Position numbers and translations under genes: made by a program
NCBI GenBank assembly: GCA_002719955.1
Contig: PBFW01000055.1
Location: forward strand, 1-32,363
DNA: 32,363 nt
Reading direction: 5' to 3'
From: Deltaproteobacteria bacterium
Lineage (GTDB): Bacteria > Myxococcota_A > UBA9160 > UBA4427
Shown here: piece by piece, positions 22,975 through 31,364 of the stretch
Numbering within the stretch: position 1 is the first letter of the stretch
How the letters are laid out: the number at the start of each line of letters is the position of its first letter
The notes under the pieces: model-generated
What the model saw: only the letters and a program-made list of their open reading frames with translations
What the model was told of the DNA's origin: nothing
The model's database searches: none

Positions 22975-24144
22975 TCAGGTCGACTGCAAGCACTCACGGA
23001 CCCGGCGGACTCCCTCACGGATGTTCTCCACGGAGTTCGCGTAGCTGAAGCGCAGGTAACCCTCGCCGTAGCTCCCGAAGCTCGTCCCGGAGAGACAGGC
23101 GACGCCCGCCTCGTAGAGGAAGCGCTCCTCGAGCTCCTTCGATGAGGAGCCAGTGCCTGTCACGTTCGCGAAGGAGTAGAAGGCTCCCTTGGGCATCATG
23201 CAGGTGAAGCCCGGCACGGAGTTCAGCTCCTCAACGATGATCTTGCGGCGCTCATCGAAGGCGGCGCACATCTCGGCGACGGCGTCTTGGGGGCCACGCA
23301 GCGCCTCGACACCCGCGACCTGGGTCGCGGCGTTGGCGCAGGAGGCGCAGTTGATCTGCAAGCGCTCAGCCTCTGCCACGAGCTCCTCTGGCCAGACGCC
23401 CCAGCCCAGCCGCCACCCTGTCATGGCGTAGGTCTTGCTCCAGCCGTCGAGGCAGATGGCGCGGTCAGCCAAGGACTCGTACTGGAGGATCGAGACGTGC
23501 TCTTCGCCGTCGTACAGGAGGCGTGAATAGATCTCGTCACAGAGGATCGCGACCTCTGGGTGTTCATCGAGGCCGGCGACCAAGCGGTCCATCTCGGCGC
23601 GCGGCACGACGCCCCCCGTGGGGTTGGCGGGCGTGTTGATGATGATGAGGCTCGTCTTCGGGGTGATCTGTGCGAGCACCTCCTCCGCAGAGAAGCTGTA
23701 TCCGTTCTCCTCAGCGAGCCGCATCGGCACAGCCTCTGCGCCAGTGAAGCGAATCATCGACTCGTAGATCGGGAAGCCGGGGTTCGGGTAGATGATCTCC
23801 GCGCCGGGTTCGCCGAACATGAGGATGGCGTAAAAGAGCGTCGGCTTCCCACCCGGCGCGATGAGCACACGATCCGGGTGCACATCTGCGCCGCGGTAGC
23901 GCTCGATGTCTTCACACACAGCCTCCCTCACCTCCGGGATGCCCTTGGCCGGTGTGTACTTGTGCCACCCATCCGCGAGCGCTTTGCGCCCAGCCTCGAC
24001 GATGTTCGGCGGCGTCTCAAAGTCCGGGGCCCCGATGTGGAGGTGGACGATGTCCTTCCCCTCAGCCTCGAGGGCCTTCGCCTTGGCGAGGACCTCGAAG
24101 GCGGTCTCCGTCCCTAAGGACGACATGGCTTGTGCGATCTTCAA
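22975..24144 (-). CDS. Class I/II PLP-dependent aminotransferase
   Basis: A 389-residue aspartate-aminotransferase-fold enzyme. Visible landmarks are HLHIGAPDFETPPNIVEA near the start, the YTPAKGIPEVREAV block, NTPANPTGG (170-178), DEIYSRLLYDG, and the PLP lysine in GWSKTYAMTGWRLGW (Lys237). The arginine binding the substrate carboxylate lies in GYLRFSYANS. Family members include aspartate, aromatic and LL-diaminopimelate-type transaminases; the amino acid used cannot be told. I chose the TTG at 24144, with GGAAG six bases upstream, because the following KIAQAMSSLGTETAFEVLAK matches the usual start of close relatives. An ATG at 24126 and a longer frame to 24216 are the alternatives. It precedes ltaE by 10 bases. 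Between it and the cytochrome gene are 129 bases in which I see no feature. Confidence 0.9.
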   Translation of the reverse strand: MKIAQAMSSLGTETAFEVLAKAKALEAEGKDIVHLHIGAPDFETPPNIVEAGRKALADGWHKYTPAKGIPEVREAVCEDIERYRGADVHPDRVLIAPGGKPTLFYAILMFGEPGAEIIYPNPGFPIYESMIRFTGAEAVPMRLAEENGYSFSAEEVLAQITPKTSLIIINTPANPTGGVVPRAEMDRLVAGLDEHPEVAILCDEIYSRLLYDGEEHVSILQYESLADRAICLDGWSKTYAMTGWRLGWGVWPEELVAEAERLQINCASCANAATQVAGVEALRGPQDAVAEMCAAFDERRKIIVEELNSVPGFTCMMPKGAFYSFANVTGTGSSSKELEERFLYEAGVACLSGTSFGSYGEGYLRFSYANSVENIREGVRRVRECLQST

Positions 24145-24273
24145 AGCAGTGCTTCCAGGTGGACTCCGGCTAGGGCGCCGTACTTGGTGCGTGTTTTCCG
24201 GCCTTCCAGCACACACAAGGCCCTACCTCAATAAATCAGGTTAGACGCGATCTAGCGCTCCGGCAAGTCCACC

Positions 24274-26886
24274 TCATCGGCGACCAGCTTGCCAGCGCTC
24301 CACAGCACGGCGCCTCATATCGGCGCTGCTCTCAGGATCCAGCTCCAGCTCTGTGCCGTGGCGTCGCTTGAGGTGCTCCAAGGCGATCCCTCTCGCGGTG
24401 ACGTCATCAGAGAGGAGGAGCCCGACGAGATCCGACTCGACCCGGTCGTCGCCGAAGCGATAGCAGGCCCCCGCTGCGAGCGCGACCAAGGCCTCCGGTG
24501 ATCCCGCCGAGGGAGGGATGCCGCCACGAGCAGAGAGAGACAAGAGGCGCTGGTGGTAACGTTGGAGAGCTGGCAGGGCGCGGTCATCGTTGATTCGAGT
24601 GAGCGCATCGCAAGCCCACGCAGCCACGCTGACTACGGGGTCACGCAGGGTTCCGATGAGTGCAGGGACCGCGTCTGGGTGTCCGATGTCGCCGAGGGCC
24701 TGACACAAGATCGCGCGCTTGTCAGCGAACCCGGCAGGGTATTTGAGGCCCACACGCGAGAGTCCGGGCACAGCGTCATCCCCTATCTCCACGAGGCGTG
24801 CGCGCAGCTCTTGGTCACCAGCGCGGTCGGCCGCTCCTCCGCCATCACCGATCTTGCCGATGATCTTCAGGACCTGCTTCTGCGTCGCCCCGGGCACCTG
24901 GTGCACACCTCGCAAGGCAGCCTCCCCGCCATAGCGCGCCCACCACCCCTGCAAGCTCGCGATGTCCACCAAGCGCTCATCGCGCGGGCCGAACGAGTCG
25001 TAGCACATGTGGACACCGGTCACGTCAAAGAAGGCCTCGAAGAAGCTCTCTCGTATCAGCTCGTCGTGGTGATCCAAACCAGCCAAGAGCACCGGGACTC
25101 CGCTCGGGTCCCCTAGCGCCGCGAGGGCGCGCGCGAGCTCGCGCCTGAACTCGACCCACTCGAAGCGCTCGAGGGCGAAGCGCAGGTCTGGTGTAGCCTC
25201 GCGATCGTCCAAGGCGAGCAAGGCGCGCGCTGCGGCTCGCACCACGTCTGGGTCCGGGTCCGTGCGGAGCAGGCGCCTCAGATCCGCCGAGGCGTCTCTC
25301 ACCCCCAGCGTCCCGAGCGCCTCAGCAGCGGAGGCCCTGTCTAGAGCGTTCGTCCTAGTGAGTGAGCGCGAGAGCGCGAGAGCGCTGGCCTTGAGCGAGC
25401 TCCCCAACTGCATCCGTGTCACGACCGCGGCGGCGTGGACTCGAATGTAGAGCTCCTCGTGTTCAAGCGCTGCGACTACAGCAGGTGCGGCCTCCTCACC
25501 GAGCTCTTCGAGCACGCTCATCGCTTGCTTCCAGGTCTTGTTGTCCCAGGAGCCGATAGCTTCGATGAGCGCGGGGATCGCCGGCGCGCCGATCTCTTTG
25601 AGCCGCCCACGAGCTACGGTCGCCGCCGCGGGGACCGGGAACTGGAAGAGAGAGATGAGCTCGTCGATGTCTCTGGCGGTCTCTCCTGTCGGGATCTCGA
25701 CCTCCACCTGCCCGATGGGCGGGCGGGCAAAGTCGACGAGGTTCGCCGGGCCGGCCTGCTCTGGGGCGATCCCATCGGGGGTGACCAAGACGACCTCGGG
25801 GTCAGTGGTCACGGGCTCTTCATTTGGGTCGAGCTCGCTGAACGCCAAGGTCTTTGACTCCAGCCGGCGGGCGAGGCCGGGGTGATAGTCCTCGATCGGG
25901 TAGTAGAGCTTGTAGTGCAGCTGGCACTCGACCGTCCCGTTGCTCACGCCGATCGGGACGCGATGCTCGCGGGTCTCGCCGGAAGGGATCTGCGTGTTGA
26001 CCGGCAGAGTCAGCCCATAGGGCCGCTTGTACGGATCGCGGAAGACCATGCGTGAGCGCGCCACCTCAACCCCTGCTGCGTCTCGCAAGATGACGAGCGA
26101 CTCCACGGCGCGCTGCTTGAGCTCGGTCGGGAAGTTGTGGCCGGAGCCGCGGTTCGAGAGGCGCACGACGACCTCGTTGCCCTCGATCTGAGCGTCGTAT
26201 GCATACGCGCGGTAGAGCTGCGAAGCGGTCCTCCCGCCAGAGAAGTCGTGCGAGCGGACCTCACGCGGCTCTTCACCCACCGCGACGGGCCGGTGCCTCA
26301 TCGGCATGTGGCACTCGATGCAATCGCGATCAGAGAGCTTCCCCTTGGGCGAGAGCTCCCACTGATACGGCGTGCCGTGGTTGCGGTGGCAGGAGGCGCA
26401 CGCCTCTACGGAGCCGACACGGTCCTCGAAGGAGGTCTGGCAGTCCAAGCCTCCCTCAAAGAGCGAGTAGTCCACCCCCTCTGCCCAGTGGCAGGTCATA
26501 CAGGTGTTGCCCTCGAGGAGGTTGTGGTGACGCTGCAGCGGGTTCTGCCCGATCCCGGTCTCAAAGATCGGGCGCGGCGTGTGGCAGTTGATGCAGTCAC
26601 CCTGGCTGAAGCGTCCGGTACCGAGGCGCACCTCCTCATCCGTGAAGGCGCGCCCGTGGGTGTTGGACTCGTGCTCGGCGTAGATGGCCGGGTGACAGTC
26701 TGCGCAATAGCTACTCTTCATCACGGACTGCTCGTGTGCTGAGCTCCCGAGCCCTCTCGAGGGGGTCTCTGCGAGCCCTCGAGGGCTCATGTGAGCGGGC
26801 ACGTCCACGCCCGCACCGAGCCAAGCGCAGGCGGCCGGGAGAGTGAGCAGGAGACAGGCGGTGAGGGTGGGTCTGAGGGAGCGCAT
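24274..26886 (-). CDS. Pentahaem c-type cytochrome fused to HEAT repeats
   Basis: An 870-residue exported protein. The leader MRSLRPTLTACLLLTLPAAC may be a lipoprotein or an ordinary signal. Five CxxCH haem sites follow: CADCH (61-65), CINCH (98-102), CMTCH (129-133), CASCH (163-167) and CIECH (189-193), the spacing of a multihaem cytochrome c554/NrfB-like module. Residues of about 215-330 make a beta-rich domain. From about 400 to the end the protein is a HEAT solenoid with repeats such as DRASAAEALGTLGVRDASAD and VVRAAARALLALDDREATPD. The haem part should carry electrons in the periplasm, and the solenoid probably docks a partner or surface structure. The electron donor and acceptor are unknown and no oxidase or reductase is adjacent. 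The UbiA-family gene lies 42 bases upstream on the same strand. Confidence 0.88.
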   Translation of the reverse strand: MRSLRPTLTACLLLTLPAACAWLGAGVDVPAHMSPRGLAETPSRGLGSSAHEQSVMKSSYCADCHPAIYAEHESNTHGRAFTDEEVRLGTGRFSQGDCINCHTPRPIFETGIGQNPLQRHHNLLEGNTCMTCHWAEGVDYSLFEGGLDCQTSFEDRVGSVEACASCHRNHGTPYQWELSPKGKLSDRDCIECHMPMRHRPVAVGEEPREVRSHDFSGGRTASQLYRAYAYDAQIEGNEVVVRLSNRGSGHNFPTELKQRAVESLVILRDAAGVEVARSRMVFRDPYKRPYGLTLPVNTQIPSGETREHRVPIGVSNGTVECQLHYKLYYPIEDYHPGLARRLESKTLAFSELDPNEEPVTTDPEVVLVTPDGIAPEQAGPANLVDFARPPIGQVEVEIPTGETARDIDELISLFQFPVPAAATVARGRLKEIGAPAIPALIEAIGSWDNKTWKQAMSVLEELGEEAAPAVVAALEHEELYIRVHAAAVVTRMQLGSSLKASALALSRSLTRTNALDRASAAEALGTLGVRDASADLRRLLRTDPDPDVVRAAARALLALDDREATPDLRFALERFEWVEFRRELARALAALGDPSGVPVLLAGLDHHDELIRESFFEAFFDVTGVHMCYDSFGPRDERLVDIASLQGWWARYGGEAALRGVHQVPGATQKQVLKIIGKIGDGGGAADRAGDQELRARLVEIGDDAVPGLSRVGLKYPAGFADKRAILCQALGDIGHPDAVPALIGTLRDPVVSVAAWACDALTRINDDRALPALQRYHQRLLSLSARGGIPPSAGSPEALVALAAGACYRFGDDRVESDLVGLLLSDDVTARGIALEHLKRRHGTELELDPESSADMRRRAVERWQAGRR

Positions 26887-26928
26887 GAGCCTTGCTTGTG
26901 ACTAGGTTAGCCCGGTCGTTCTAGGTGG

Positions 26929-27843
26929 TCACACCTCTGAGAACAGGAGCCATCCCGTCGTCACCATCCAGCCGAGTGTGTTAATCACAAACATCGGATC
27001 GCCGCCGAGGAGCACCCGCGTGGGGCTCCCGCCCCCCTGCTGCTGCTGCACAAGCCACATGTATCGTCCGAGACCAAAGACCACGAAGGGCACGGTCCAG
27101 AAGAGCTCCGCGTCCTCACGTGCCTCAATCACAGTGTAGAGGCTATAGCAGAGGATGGTGCAGGCGGCGAGCGCGGTGACCATCTGGTCGAGGTAGCCCA
27201 CCTCATAGTCACCGAGGATCTTGCGGTGCTCAGCCTTCGCCTCGCCGAGGAGGTCACACTCTGCGCGCCGTTTACAGAGCGCGAGGAAGAGGGCGAGGAA
27301 GAAGGTGCAGAGCAGGAGCCAGGGCGAGACCAAGGCGCCCGCAGCGAAGCCGCCAGCTTTGACGCGCAGGAGGAAGCCCGTCGCTATGCAGAAGGCGTCT
27401 AGGAGGACCACGTGTTTGAGGCGCAGGCTGTAAGCCACGTTCAGCCCCACGTAGACCCCAAGACAGATGGCGACTGCGGAGGTCGAGCCTTCGCCTGCGG
27501 CGCCCAAGTCCCCTGCTTGGAGGGCGATGGCGACGGCCCCGGCGGCGCAAAGCACAGACGCGATCAACGCGACTGGGATCGAGACCTCGCCAGCGGCGAT
27601 CGGGCGCTTCGACTTCTCCGGGTGCTTGCGGTCGTGCTCTACATCGAGGACGTCGTTAACGAGGTAGATCGCGCTCGCGCCAAGGCAGAACGCCACCACT
27701 GCCAGGAGCGAACCCCTGACACCATCTGTCAGTGAGAGCGCTTCCTTCGCCTCTGCCAGTTGGAACACGACCGCCGCGAGGACGAAGCCGTTCTTCACCC
27801 ACTGGTGTGGACGGAGCGCGCGGATGAGTGCGAGGGGATTCAT
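26929..27843 (-). CDS. UbiA-family prenyltransferase (decaprenyl-phosphate phosphoribosyltransferase-like)
   Basis: A 304-residue polytopic membrane protein with eight or nine hydrophobic helices. The first aspartate motif, NDVLDVEHD (63-71) followed by RKHPEKSKRPIAAG, and the second, YSLRLKHVVLLD (138-149), mark the UbiA superfamily. The start LRPHQWVKNGFVLAAVVF and the HPEKSKRP signature are closest to the branch that includes 5-phosphoribosyl-1-diphosphate:decaprenyl-phosphate transferases (Rv3806c type), which make a lipid-linked ribose precursor. Other UbiA enzymes attach prenyl chains to quinones or haem, so the exact acceptor is inferred. It follows the pseudopilin gene by 24 bases. 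Confidence 0.85.
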   Translation of the reverse strand: MNPLALIRALRPHQWVKNGFVLAAVVFQLAEAKEALSLTDGVRGSLLAVVAFCLGASAIYLVNDVLDVEHDRKHPEKSKRPIAAGEVSIPVALIASVLCAAGAVAIALQAGDLGAAGEGSTSAVAICLGVYVGLNVAYSLRLKHVVLLDAFCIATGFLLRVKAGGFAAGALVSPWLLLCTFFLALFLALCKRRAECDLLGEAKAEHRKILGDYEVGYLDQMVTALAACTILCYSLYTVIEAREDAELFWTVPFVVFGLGRYMWLVQQQQGGGSPTRVLLGGDPMFVINTLGWMVTTGWLLFSEV

Positions 27844-27867
27844 CAGAGCCCGCTTAGCGGGAGGGGG

Positions 27868-28524
27868 CTAGTCGAGAGAGAGCTTCTGGAGCTTCTCGAC
27901 CGGCGAGTCCGGCCCAACCAGAAGGACCGTCTCTTCGGGGTCGAGGACCCCTTCGTCCTTCAAGAGCACGAGCTCGTAGGTCGTCACGGTGCCGCCACCG
28001 AAGAGCACGACGGTCGTCGTCTCGTGGTTCATCCCGCCTTGGTCGTTGTCGTCTGCGATGAGCACCTCCGAGTTACCCGCGGGGAACTTCTTGAGGGGGT
28101 GGTTGTCGATGTCGCGACCGGCATATGCAGACCAGTAACCGTCGAGCAGGTCGAAGTTGTCCCGGGTGAACCACTCCTCGAGCGGCACCTCCGACTGACC
28201 TCCCTCAAGGAAGGAGATCTCGACCGCGGGGCAGGTCAGGCGTCGAACGTCTGACTCCTCTGCCTCGAAGACCTCGTCTCGCACCAGGGAGCCGAAGAAG
28301 CGCACGCCAGAGTGCTTCGGGAGGCGCTTGTACTTCGAGTGGTACTCGATCATCCCTTTGAAGATCTCGTTCATGTTCGCCTTGCAGGCCGTGACCTTGG
28401 CCTGGTCGACGGCGCCGATGATCCTGGGCACCAGGAAGGTCATCAGGATCCCGATGATCAGGATGACGGCGAGGAGCTCGATCAGCGTAAAGCCGCTGCG
28501 AGAGGTGTTCTTGAGGTTCTTCAT
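27868..28524 (-). CDS. Type II secretion/type IV pilus-like pseudopilin
   Basis: A 218-residue protein with a class III prepilin leader: MKNLKNTSRSG followed by the cleaved hydrophobic helix FTLIELLAVILIIGIL. The mature protein would start at Phe12 and carries the conserved Glu5 (Glu16 of the precursor). After the helix the N-terminal spine continues as AVDQAKVTACKANMNEIFK, then a globular beta domain containing several cysteines. It lacks the H-x9-DG hallmark seen in many planctomycetal pilin-like proteins. I start at ATG 28524; the open frame to 28590 adds a leader-destroying extension. No assembly ATPase, secretin or prepilin peptidase is near, so this is an isolated pilin-like gene. Confidence 0.85.
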   Translation of the reverse strand: MKNLKNTSRSGFTLIELLAVILIIGILMTFLVPRIIGAVDQAKVTACKANMNEIFKGMIEYHSKYKRLPKHSGVRFFGSLVRDEVFEAEESDVRRLTCPAVEISFLEGGQSEVPLEEWFTRDNFDLLDGYWSAYAGRDIDNHPLKKFPAGNSEVLIADDNDQGGMNHETTTVVLFGGGTVTTYELVLLKDEGVLDPEETVLLVGPDSPVEKLQKLSLD

Positions 28525-28611
28525 TGGGCCGTAGGGGTAGGGACTTGCGGCCCATAGTGAGGGGCAACAGGACCGTTCTACCCCATCCACTCGGCTGAGT
28601 CACTAAAAGGA

Positions 28612-28642
28612 AGGACCCCTGCGCGTCTGCGTCAGGGGTCCT
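28612..28642 (-). terminator. Intrinsic terminator of metK
   Basis: A perfect 10-base-pair stem (AGGACCCCTG, 28612-28621, with 28633-28642) and an 11-base loop begin 25 bases after the metK stop. On the minus strand it is followed by TTCCTTTTAG, a recognisable U-rich tail. This separates metK from the pseudopilin gene. Confidence 0.8.
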
Positions 28643-28667
28643 GTGCCGAATCGTCCCTCCTGCGGGA

Positions 28668-29834
28668 TCAGCTAGCGGGTGCGCCGGCCGCCTCGGTGAG
28701 CGCCGTCGCCATGGAGGTGTCCTCCCAGGAGAACTCGGGGCGTCCGAAGTGCCCGTTGTAAGCGGTGCGCTCGTAGCCAGGCTTCAAGAGGTCGAGCGCC
28801 TTGACGATCCCGCTAGGAGTGAGGTCAAAGACCTGTGAGATCGCGGACTCGATCACGTCTTCAGTCACCTTGCCTGTGCCGAAGGTGTCGACGCGAACAG
28901 AGAGCGGCTGGGCGACGCCGATGGCGTAGGAGAGCTGGACCTCGCAGCGGTCGGCGAGGCCGGCCGCGACGACGTTCTTGGCGACCCACCTCGAGGCGTA
29001 CGCGGCAGAGCGGTCGACCTTGCTCGGGTCCTTGCCGCTGAACGCGCCGCCGCCGTGGCGGCCCATGCCACCGTAGGTGTCGACGATGATCTTACGCCCA
29101 GTGAGGCCGCAGTCACCGTGAGGCCCACCGACGACGAAGCGCCCGGTCGGGTTGATGTGGAAGATGGTCTCGTCGTCCATGCACTCTGCGGGGATGACCT
29201 CGCGGATGCATTTGGCGATGAGCTCGTCGTGGATCGTCTGCCACTCGACGTCATCGTCGTGCTGCGTAGAGATGACGACGGTGTGGACGCGGACCGGCTT
29301 GTCGTCCTCGTACTCGACCGTGACCTGACTCTTCGAGTCGGGGCGCAGCCAGGAGACCTCGCCTGACTCACGGAGGTCAGCGAGCTTCTCTACGAGGCGG
29401 TGTGCGTAGTGGATCGGGAAGGGCATGAGCTCGGGCGTCTCATTGCATGCGTAGCCGAACATGAGGCCTTGGTCTCCAGCGCCTTGCTCAGAGTGCAGGC
29501 CCTCGCCCTCGGTCACTCCTTGGCTGATGTCAGGCGACTGGCGGTCGAGGCTGACCATGACGGCGCAGGTGTCGCCGTTGATCCCGTAGGCGTCGGAGGT
29601 GTAGCCGATGCGCTTGAGGGTGTTGCGGGCGATGTCCTGGTAGTCAACGCGGGCGTTCGTCGTGATCTCGCCAGCGAGGACGCAGAGGCCTGTCGTGACC
29701 ATGGTCTCACAGGCGACGCGGCTGTTCGGGTCCTGCTCCAAGAGAGCGTCGAGGACGGCGTCCGAGATCTGGTCGGCCACCTTGTCGGGGTGGCCCATGG
29801 AGACGGATTCGGAGGTGAAGAGGGATCGTGCCAT
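28668..29834 (-). CDS. metK: S-adenosylmethionine synthetase
   Basis: A 388-residue cytoplasmic enzyme making SAM from methionine and ATP. The family signatures are intact: N-terminal [20 protein letters not shown] (with the GHPDK metal/phosphate site), [20 protein letters not shown] and the P-loop-like [19 protein letters not shown]. Length matches the usual 380-400 residues. It supplies SAM for, among others, MoaA and the coiled-coil methyltransferase in this window, though this is a general role. The ATG at 29834 is directly preceded by a C-rich tandem decamer with no Shine-Dalgarno. A terminator follows. I looked for SAM-sensing riboswitch motifs in the 168-base leader and recognised none. 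Confidence 0.97.
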   Translation of the reverse strand: MARSLFTSESVSMGHPDKVADQISDAVLDALLEQDPNSRVACETMVTTGLCVLAGEITTNARVDYQDIARNTLKRIGYTSDAYGINGDTCAVMVSLDRQSPDISQGVTEGEGLHSEQGAGDQGLMFGYACNETPELMPFPIHYAHRLVEKLADLRESGEVSWLRPDSKSQVTVEYEDDKPVRVHTVVISTQHDDDVEWQTIHDELIAKCIREVIPAECMDDETIFHINPTGRFVVGGPHGDCGLTGRKIIVDTYGGMGRHGGGAFSGKDPSKVDRSAAYASRWVAKNVVAAGLADRCEVQLSYAIGVAQPLSVRVDTFGTGKVTEDVIESAISQVFDLTPSGIVKALDLLKPGYERTAYNGHFGRPEFSWEDTSMATALTEAAGAPAS

Positions 29835-29864
29835 GGGGGCTTGATGGGGCTTGATGGGGCTTAA
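29835..29864. repeat. Triplicated decamer immediately upstream of metK
   Basis: Three consecutive 10-base units, gggggcttga, tggggcttga and tggggcttaa, abut the metK start on the plus strand; in the metK transcript this reads as repeats of AAGCCCCATC. It occupies the place of a ribosome-binding site and contains none. Copy number could vary by slippage. Confidence 0.8.
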
Positions 29865-30002
29865 AGGGTTCTCTGAGCCGGATTTGATGTGTTCTTTGCT
29901 CCCCGGATCGCCATGAGGGGCGTCAGGGGTCTCTCTAACCTTCGTCAGATGGGCTCCCTGACTTCAGTGCCGCCGCGCGGATCGCAGAGCATAGCGTCCT
30001 AT

Positions 30003-31358
30003 TCAGCCAGCGGCTACGTCCCCTGACCCAGCCTTGGGAAGCATCTCCTCCAAAGCCACCAGGGTTGCGTGCGTAGCGCCCCTCTCACCAGCGATAGCGG
30101 CCCTTCCAAGCTCTCCCATCTCGCTCCGTAGAGAGTCATCTGCCAAGAGCTCCCGGACTGTCGCACCCAACTCATGCTCCCCCGCGATCACCCTAGAGGC
30201 GCCTGCGCGCTCCAAGAGCCGCGCCTCCTGAACAAAGTTCTCGAAGCTCGGCCCATGGATGACAGCCCGCCCTGCCGCTGCGGGCTCCATCATGTTTTGG
30301 CCGCCGTGCTGAACCAGGGTCCCGCCCACGATCACCACGTCGGCGAGCCCATAGATCTCTTCTAGCTCCCCCACTGTGTCGATGAGGAGCGCGCGGGACT
30401 CATCTCGCTCCTCCCCCTTGGAGCGGAGCTCCGTCAGGCGCTGGACCCTACCTCCGAGGCGAACTGAGAGCTCATCGCAGCGGTCTGGATGGCGCGGACA
30501 GAGGACGAGCGCTGCGTCGGGGAAGTGCGCCCTCCACGCATCCACCACCCAACGCTCCTCTGGCTCGTGAGTGCTCCCCGCCACGACGAGCTGGCGTGAG
30601 GCCTCGCCACACACCAACTGCTGGATCTCCGCACCCGGGGCGCGCAGCTCAAGCGGGAGCGCGTCGACCTTGATGTTCCCCGTGACGACGATCCGGCGCG
30701 CCTGGCTGGAGAGGTCCTTGAAGCGAGCCGCGTACTCCTCGTCTTGAACGCAGAACATCGAGATTCGATGGAACTGGGGGAGCAGGTAGCGGAAGGCGTC
30801 GTAGCGCTCATAGCTCCGGGCCGTGATCCGACCGTTGACGACGACCACGGGGATGTCGGTGTGGTTGGCTGCCAAGAGGAAGGAGGGCCAGACCTCTAGC
30901 TCGACGAGGACGACCGCGTCCAAGCGCAGGGAGCGCAGGAAGCGTCGCACGACGGGAGAGAAGTCCAAGGGGAAGCGCGCCACCCGGTCTCCCCCGTAGA
31001 CCTTGCTCGCGACGTCCACGCCAGTGTCCGTGGTAGCTGAGATCACGACCTCATAGCCGCTCTCTTCGAGCCCCACTACGAGCGACTGCGCCGCCTTCAC
31101 CTCGCCGACGGAGACCCCATGAACGAGGACGCGGGGCGCCGCCCCCTTCGCCCGCACCTTCTTCAGCTCAAAGCCGAGCCGCTCCCAGACGAGCCTTCGA
31201 AAGGTCGAGTTGATGAGGCAGCGCGTCACCCACCATGGGGACGAGAAGAGGGCGCAGATGACCCACAAGAGGTCATACACGAAGTGCAAGAGCCAGGCGC
31301 GGAGTGAGCTCTCACGGCGAACTGGCTCCGCTCGTTGGCCCCCCTCCTGCGCTCCCAA
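30003..31358 (-). CDS. waaA: 3-deoxy-D-manno-octulosonate (Kdo) transferase
   Basis: A 451-residue inner-membrane-associated GT30 enzyme that adds Kdo to lipid A precursors. One membrane-anchor helix lies near the N-terminus (about 24-45). The catalytic glutamate is in GVSVGE (81-86, Glu86), then ELEVWP (153-158) with VVVVNGRI soon after. In the C-terminal half, AGSTHEPEE and the donor-binding GGTLVQHGGQNMMEPAAAG are clear. Its presence argues for a Kdo-containing outer-membrane lipid. The start is a TTG at 31358, seven bases after the secA stop, with GGAGG about ten bases upstream; a GTG at 31280 would give a shorter N-terminus. It is probably cotranscribed with secA. Confidence 0.95.
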   Translation of the reverse strand: MGAQEGGQRAEPVRRESSLRAWLLHFVYDLLWVICALFSSPWWVTRCLINSTFRRLVWERLGFELKKVRAKGAAPRVLVHGVSVGEVKAAQSLVVGLEESGYEVVISATTDTGVDVASKVYGGDRVARFPLDFSPVVRRFLRSLRLDAVVLVELEVWPSFLLAANHTDIPVVVVNGRITARSYERYDAFRYLLPQFHRISMFCVQDEEYAARFKDLSSQARRIVVTGNIKVDALPLELRAPGAEIQQLVCGEASRQLVVAGSTHEPEERWVVDAWRAHFPDAALVLCPRHPDRCDELSVRLGGRVQRLTELRSKGEERDESRALLIDTVGELEEIYGLADVVIVGGTLVQHGGQNMMEPAAAGRAVIHGPSFENFVQEARLLERAGASRVIAGEHELGATVRELLADDSLRSEMGELGRAAIAGERGATHATLVALEEMLPKAGSGDVAAG

Positions 31359-31364
31359 GACCGA

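Noticed and set aside
24145..24216. Longer N-terminus of the aminotransferase
   Set aside because: The extra residues are Arg/Pro/Ser-rich and absent from family starts; TTG 24144 or ATG 24126 fits better.
29835..30002. SAM riboswitch upstream of metK
   Set aside because: I looked for the conserved cores of known SAM/SAH riboswitches and found none. Only short stems and the decamer repeat are present.
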